DNA of 64,000 bases from Trogon surrucura (taxonomy: Eukaryota > Chordata > Aves > Trogoniformes > Trogonidae): assembly GCA_020746105.1 (NCBI GenBank), contig CM036634.1, positions 744,001 to 808,000 of the forward strand. The letters are read 5' to 3'. Below the pieces are notes generated by a model. That model was not told where the DNA came from. It was given only the letters and a program-made list of their open reading frames with translations, and did no database searches. Shown piece after piece: positions 60,961 to 64,000 of this stretch. A program made the translations under genes and the position numbers. Position 1 is the stretch's first letter; the number at the start of each line of letters is the position of its first letter.

Positions 60961-62280
60961 TGAAGCAAATGCTGAAGAGCCAGAGGTGATGATGTGCCCC
61001 CGTAGAGGATATGTCACCGGTGTGGAAGGCCAGCTGGGATCTTCTGCTCCATCAAGGCCAATTCTGTATGTTCCACACTTTCTCAGTATCTTCCATATCT
61101 GCCAACACAGAACTAGATTGAAGCCTTTTGGTCTTCCCTGTTATCCTGAGGGTTTCTTCTCTCTGATTAGGTAGTTTATAACTAGCTCCTAAAAAAAAAA
61201 AAAAGGAAAGCCGATGTCACTCCTCTTGTGTTTCATTTGTCTCTTCTGCTGAATTGCTTGTGCCTGGATGTGATCCGATCAGTGGTCACACAGTCTGTAT
61301 TCAAATGAGCGGCCTGTAGCTGACAACAATTTGTTTATACGTATTTATTTTTTTAACCAGTGCCCTACATTACCCATTTGTTAATTTCTGCAAGGCCCTG
61401 CAAGCCTCATATGCTCACAGGCATCTTAGCAGAAACCGGATGTGCCCCCTCGTTTCAAGTGCTTTTCAATTCTCTCTTGTTCTTTCTCGTTTAGATTTAC
61501 TTCTCAGTCTCTTGTAAATGTCTTTTGGCCTTGGGCTTCCCTCCTATTGCTGTGGTTATGGGGAATGGCTGAACTCCCCTCCAGGTGTGAGAGCTCCCGT
61601 GGTTCTGGAAGCTGTGGGTCTGCTCCTCCCAACATGCAGAAATTACTTTGCCAGCATTAAAGAAATTGCTTTGGGTTTGTGCATTAATTCTACTAACAAG
61701 CCTTAACTTTTGGGGTTTTTTTTGCGTCAGAGATTGCCGTGTTGCCTTGTCTCCATTCCTCAGTAGCTGTTTTAAGCAGTCAGACTTCCACGTTTGCCTT
61801 GAATATCTTCCCCCTCTTTTTTGAAGTTACTCCCCTTAGAAATGGTTTTAAGTACGCCTGGTCTCCCTCTTTCTCAAAGAATTTTGTCTCACATTTGCTT
61901 CCCCTCTAGAGAGAAATTTCTTGTGTGTCGTGGGACTTTATTTCATGGAGCACTCGGACTGCGGCTGGCTTATATTGGCAGATTTTGGTGAAATCAGGCT
62001 CCTGTATGGAGCAGAGCTGGTGGAGGGACTTTTATTACCATCTGTCATGGCCTGGGAGTATTTATGTCTCTAAAAGGTGACATTTTGATGTCCCTTTCTC
62101 TCCAAACATTTTCTCCTGGAAAATTTCATTCGGTGGAGCACCAAATGTCCTTCCCTTGCATAAGGACAATAAAAAGGAGGTCTGATAACATTGACCTGTG
62201 GTGCTGTGCTGGCCTGAGTGATGGTTTTACATCCAGTTCAGATCTAACGCAGGAACTGAGCTGGGACTATTTCGTCCAAA

Positions 62281-62417
62281 ACCAAAGGTCGCGGGTTCGA
62301 TCCCCTTTTGGTACCCATGTGTTGCCTGATCTAGTTGAGAGGCGTCCCTGCCCATGACAGGGAGGTTGGATTAAATGATCTCTAAGGTCCCTTCCAGCCT
62401 GGGCCATTCTAGGATTC
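62281..62417 (+). mobile_element. tRNA-Ile/CR1 chimeric SINE (TguSINE1-like), 5'-truncated
   Basis: Bases 62,283-62,305 match the T-arm half of vertebrate tRNA-Ile(AAU) at about 21 of 23 positions, including the RNA polymerase III B box GGTTCGATCC at 62,294-62,303. After a short linker, 62,325-62,417 is a CR1 3' end (GGAGGTTGGATTAAATGATC, CCCTTCCAGCC, CCATTCTAGGATTCT). The D-arm, A box and anticodon arm are missing, as expected for 5' truncation, so it is not a tRNA gene and lacks a complete internal promoter. The tail is nearly identical to the CR1 at 42,070. tRNA-Ile heads on CR1 tails are known from passerine SINEs; assignment to that family is inference from structure. Confidence 0.8.
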
Positions 62418-64000
62418 TCTCATAACTCAGATGATTCTGGGTTTATTTTTTTTTTCCTTAGCTCTTCACAAACAACCTGCCTAGGGTTAACCTGGCATGT
62501 ATTTTGTTCACTGGCTCTCTGTGGCTCTGTCTTCATGTATTTACCAACCTGTCTATGTGGTGTACCCTGCCATTGCACAGCTCTTTTCTGAGGCTCTAAT
62601 TTGAAATAGAGAGGATGGGCAACATGGTCTTTTCATATTGCCTTGCTGACGAGCCTCACTGTGGTGCCCGGTAAGGCAGTTGCTCCTCCTTCAACTCAGT
62701 TAATTTTTTCCCTGTATTTTTTTGCAGGACTCTGCAGCCCTTAGGACACACACTTAAGATATTTCAGTTTGTGCAAAGAGCTGGTCCTCCAGGTTCACCT
62801 GTGGATAATGCTCTTTCTCTCGCCAGTTCCTTAAGTTTCTTGGTGTTTTGGTTAAGCAAGAGCATCAGAACCCAAGAGCTCTTGTAACGGCGATCAATAA
62901 TAACAATTGTATTCTTTCTGATAGCCTGTAGGAGCCCCAGGCAAGAACTAACATTTGGCAATGCAAGCACAGAGCAAAAATTCATTCCCAAGTAAACCAC
63001 CTTCCCTTCACTCATTATCAGCCATCATCTTGCAGCTCTCTGGCAGCTCCTCAGATATTCTTCTTTTATCTATAGCCTTTCCCCTTCACACTGATTAGTT
63101 GGAAGGCTGATCATTTTCCCCAGAAGTAGCTGCATTTTTCTAGCCTGTATCAATCTGCCATTTATTTTTTTTTTCCCACAACCCTCCCTGTCATTTATCT
63201 ATCCCCACTAATGCTGAAAGCTTCTCCAGCTCAGTAGGGGCAAATTTAATTAACCTGCCATTTTCTCCCATCCTCATCTAGATCATTAATGAGAGTGCCT
63301 AATGAGTTTGGGTCTAATAGTGGTCCCAACGGCCTGTCACAGCACGCGTCCTCCTCTCGATATATCAACCAGTTAACATTAAGCTTCAACTGGAGTCTTT
63401 TGGCTGATAGTAGTCATTCCTCCCATCCTGTAGGAGTTGCTGTTTCACATCAGGTGTCAGGAGTGAGTTGGCTGATGCTGTGGTGTGCGTTGCCCATCTG
63501 GCTGCCCTGCCCAGCCAACTGGAGATGAAGGTGCAGGTCGCTCCCTCAGGTCAGGCTTTGCAGAAGATGGACACCCAGGTCTCTTGCCACGTTGGGCTTA
63601 CGGGTGACACAGTTGTACACCAGTGGGCACCTCTGCAAGCTCCTCCATACTCAGTTGGCCAGGCAAACCCTGCATGCCGAGATCCACCAGGATGTAGGTG
63701 GAAGCTTGCACCCTCGTGCTGGTAGGTGGCAAGAAAACTTACGTGCCGTCAGCTTCGCGGGCAGCTGAGTTTGAGAACTGGTGTGGCAGCTGCATTTAGA
63801 GTGTTGACAGCTCTGGGGGAGATTTGTCGCTGCAGGAGCTGCCTGTATCCCAGTGACCAGCTGCTGCTGCTGCTGCTTCGCTCACCTCATGGCTCTCCGG
63901 CCAGCTGGAGATGAGGGGATGCTGTACTGCGGGAACCGGGCAGAGTCCCAGGGAAGATGAAGAGCAGGGCGTTGAGCTTGTTTGGTTTCAATTCAGGCAG
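62418..64000. other. Unique non-coding DNA at the right edge
   Basis: No gene is recognised. T-runs occur at about 62,444-62,455 and 63,165-63,175. Bases 62,880-63,420 are AT-rich and complex. A (CTG) run of six units lies at about 63,860-63,877. The right end gives no sign of an exon. Confidence 0.4.

Larger units (their letters stand above)
50942..62280. other. Long unique non-coding stretch
   Basis: About 11.3 kb hold no recognised gene or dispersed repeat, the longest CR1-free interval in the window. Simple repeats at 53,342 and 54,219 and two weak exon-like patterns near 56.4-56.6 kb are annotated separately. A-runs lie at about 58,063-58,079 and 61,190-61,204. From about 58 kb rightward the DNA becomes more AT-rich and complex, with 60,770-60,960 looking most like a conserved non-coding element. 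Confidence 0.4.

Noticed and set aside
62283-62320. A functional tRNA-Ile gene
   Set aside because: Only the T-arm half is present; there is no D-arm, anticodon or A box, and the acceptor end runs into a CR1 tail. It is a SINE remnant.
63270-63400. Possible very old CR1/L3-type fragment on the minus strand
   Set aside because: Phrases such as CATCTAGATCATTAATGA and ATATCAACCAGTTAAC resemble the RT-coding region in reverse, but the match is short and broken. It cannot be supported without a profile search.

Overview
The window reads as nuclear DNA from a bird. The main evidence is about a dozen copies of CR1 (chicken repeat 1), the LINE that dominates avian genomes. They are recognised by the conserved 3' end with its eight-base ATTCTRTG tail units and by the reverse transcriptase they encode. 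One short element near the right edge joins a tRNA-Ile head to a CR1 tail. That design is known from passerine SINEs (TguSINE1 type), so a passerine or close relative is the best guess, but it is not proven. No bacterial-style gene organisation, CRISPR array, rRNA gene or complete tRNA gene is visible.

Layout. Bases 1 to about 1,075 are a very GC-rich CpG island and look like a promoter with a 5' exon on the plus strand. An ATG at 208 runs 22 nt to a strong splice donor at 230. I do not recognise the gene. Nothing downstream can be joined to this exon from sequence alone. The rest is compatible with a long first intron or an intergenic regulatory landscape: unique DNA with scattered AT-rich blocks that resemble conserved non-coding elements, broken up by CR1 insertions.

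CR1 copies lie at about 5.4, 7.8, 10.4, 18.3, 19.6-21.3 (a nest of three), 21.7, 26.8, 29.0, 30.6, 38.0, 42.1 and 50.8 kb, plus the SINE tail at 62.3 kb. The 30.6-32.4 kb copy keeps a 536-codon uninterrupted reverse transcriptase frame. Its 3' 1,085 bp recurs in inverted orientation at 38.0-39.1 kb with about 3% difference in the part compared. A young CR1 sits inside an older one at 19,976-20,692. The SINE tail matches the CR1 at 42.1 kb at all but 3 of about 94 bases, which points to the LINE subfamily that mobilised it. A region at 41.0-41.8 kb may be an old retroviral LTR, but this call is weak.

Most long open frames in this GC-rich DNA are chance frames or lie inside CR1 copies. The only coding sequences supported are the short first exon (tentative) and the CR1 reverse transcriptases, which belong to the mobile elements and not to host genes.
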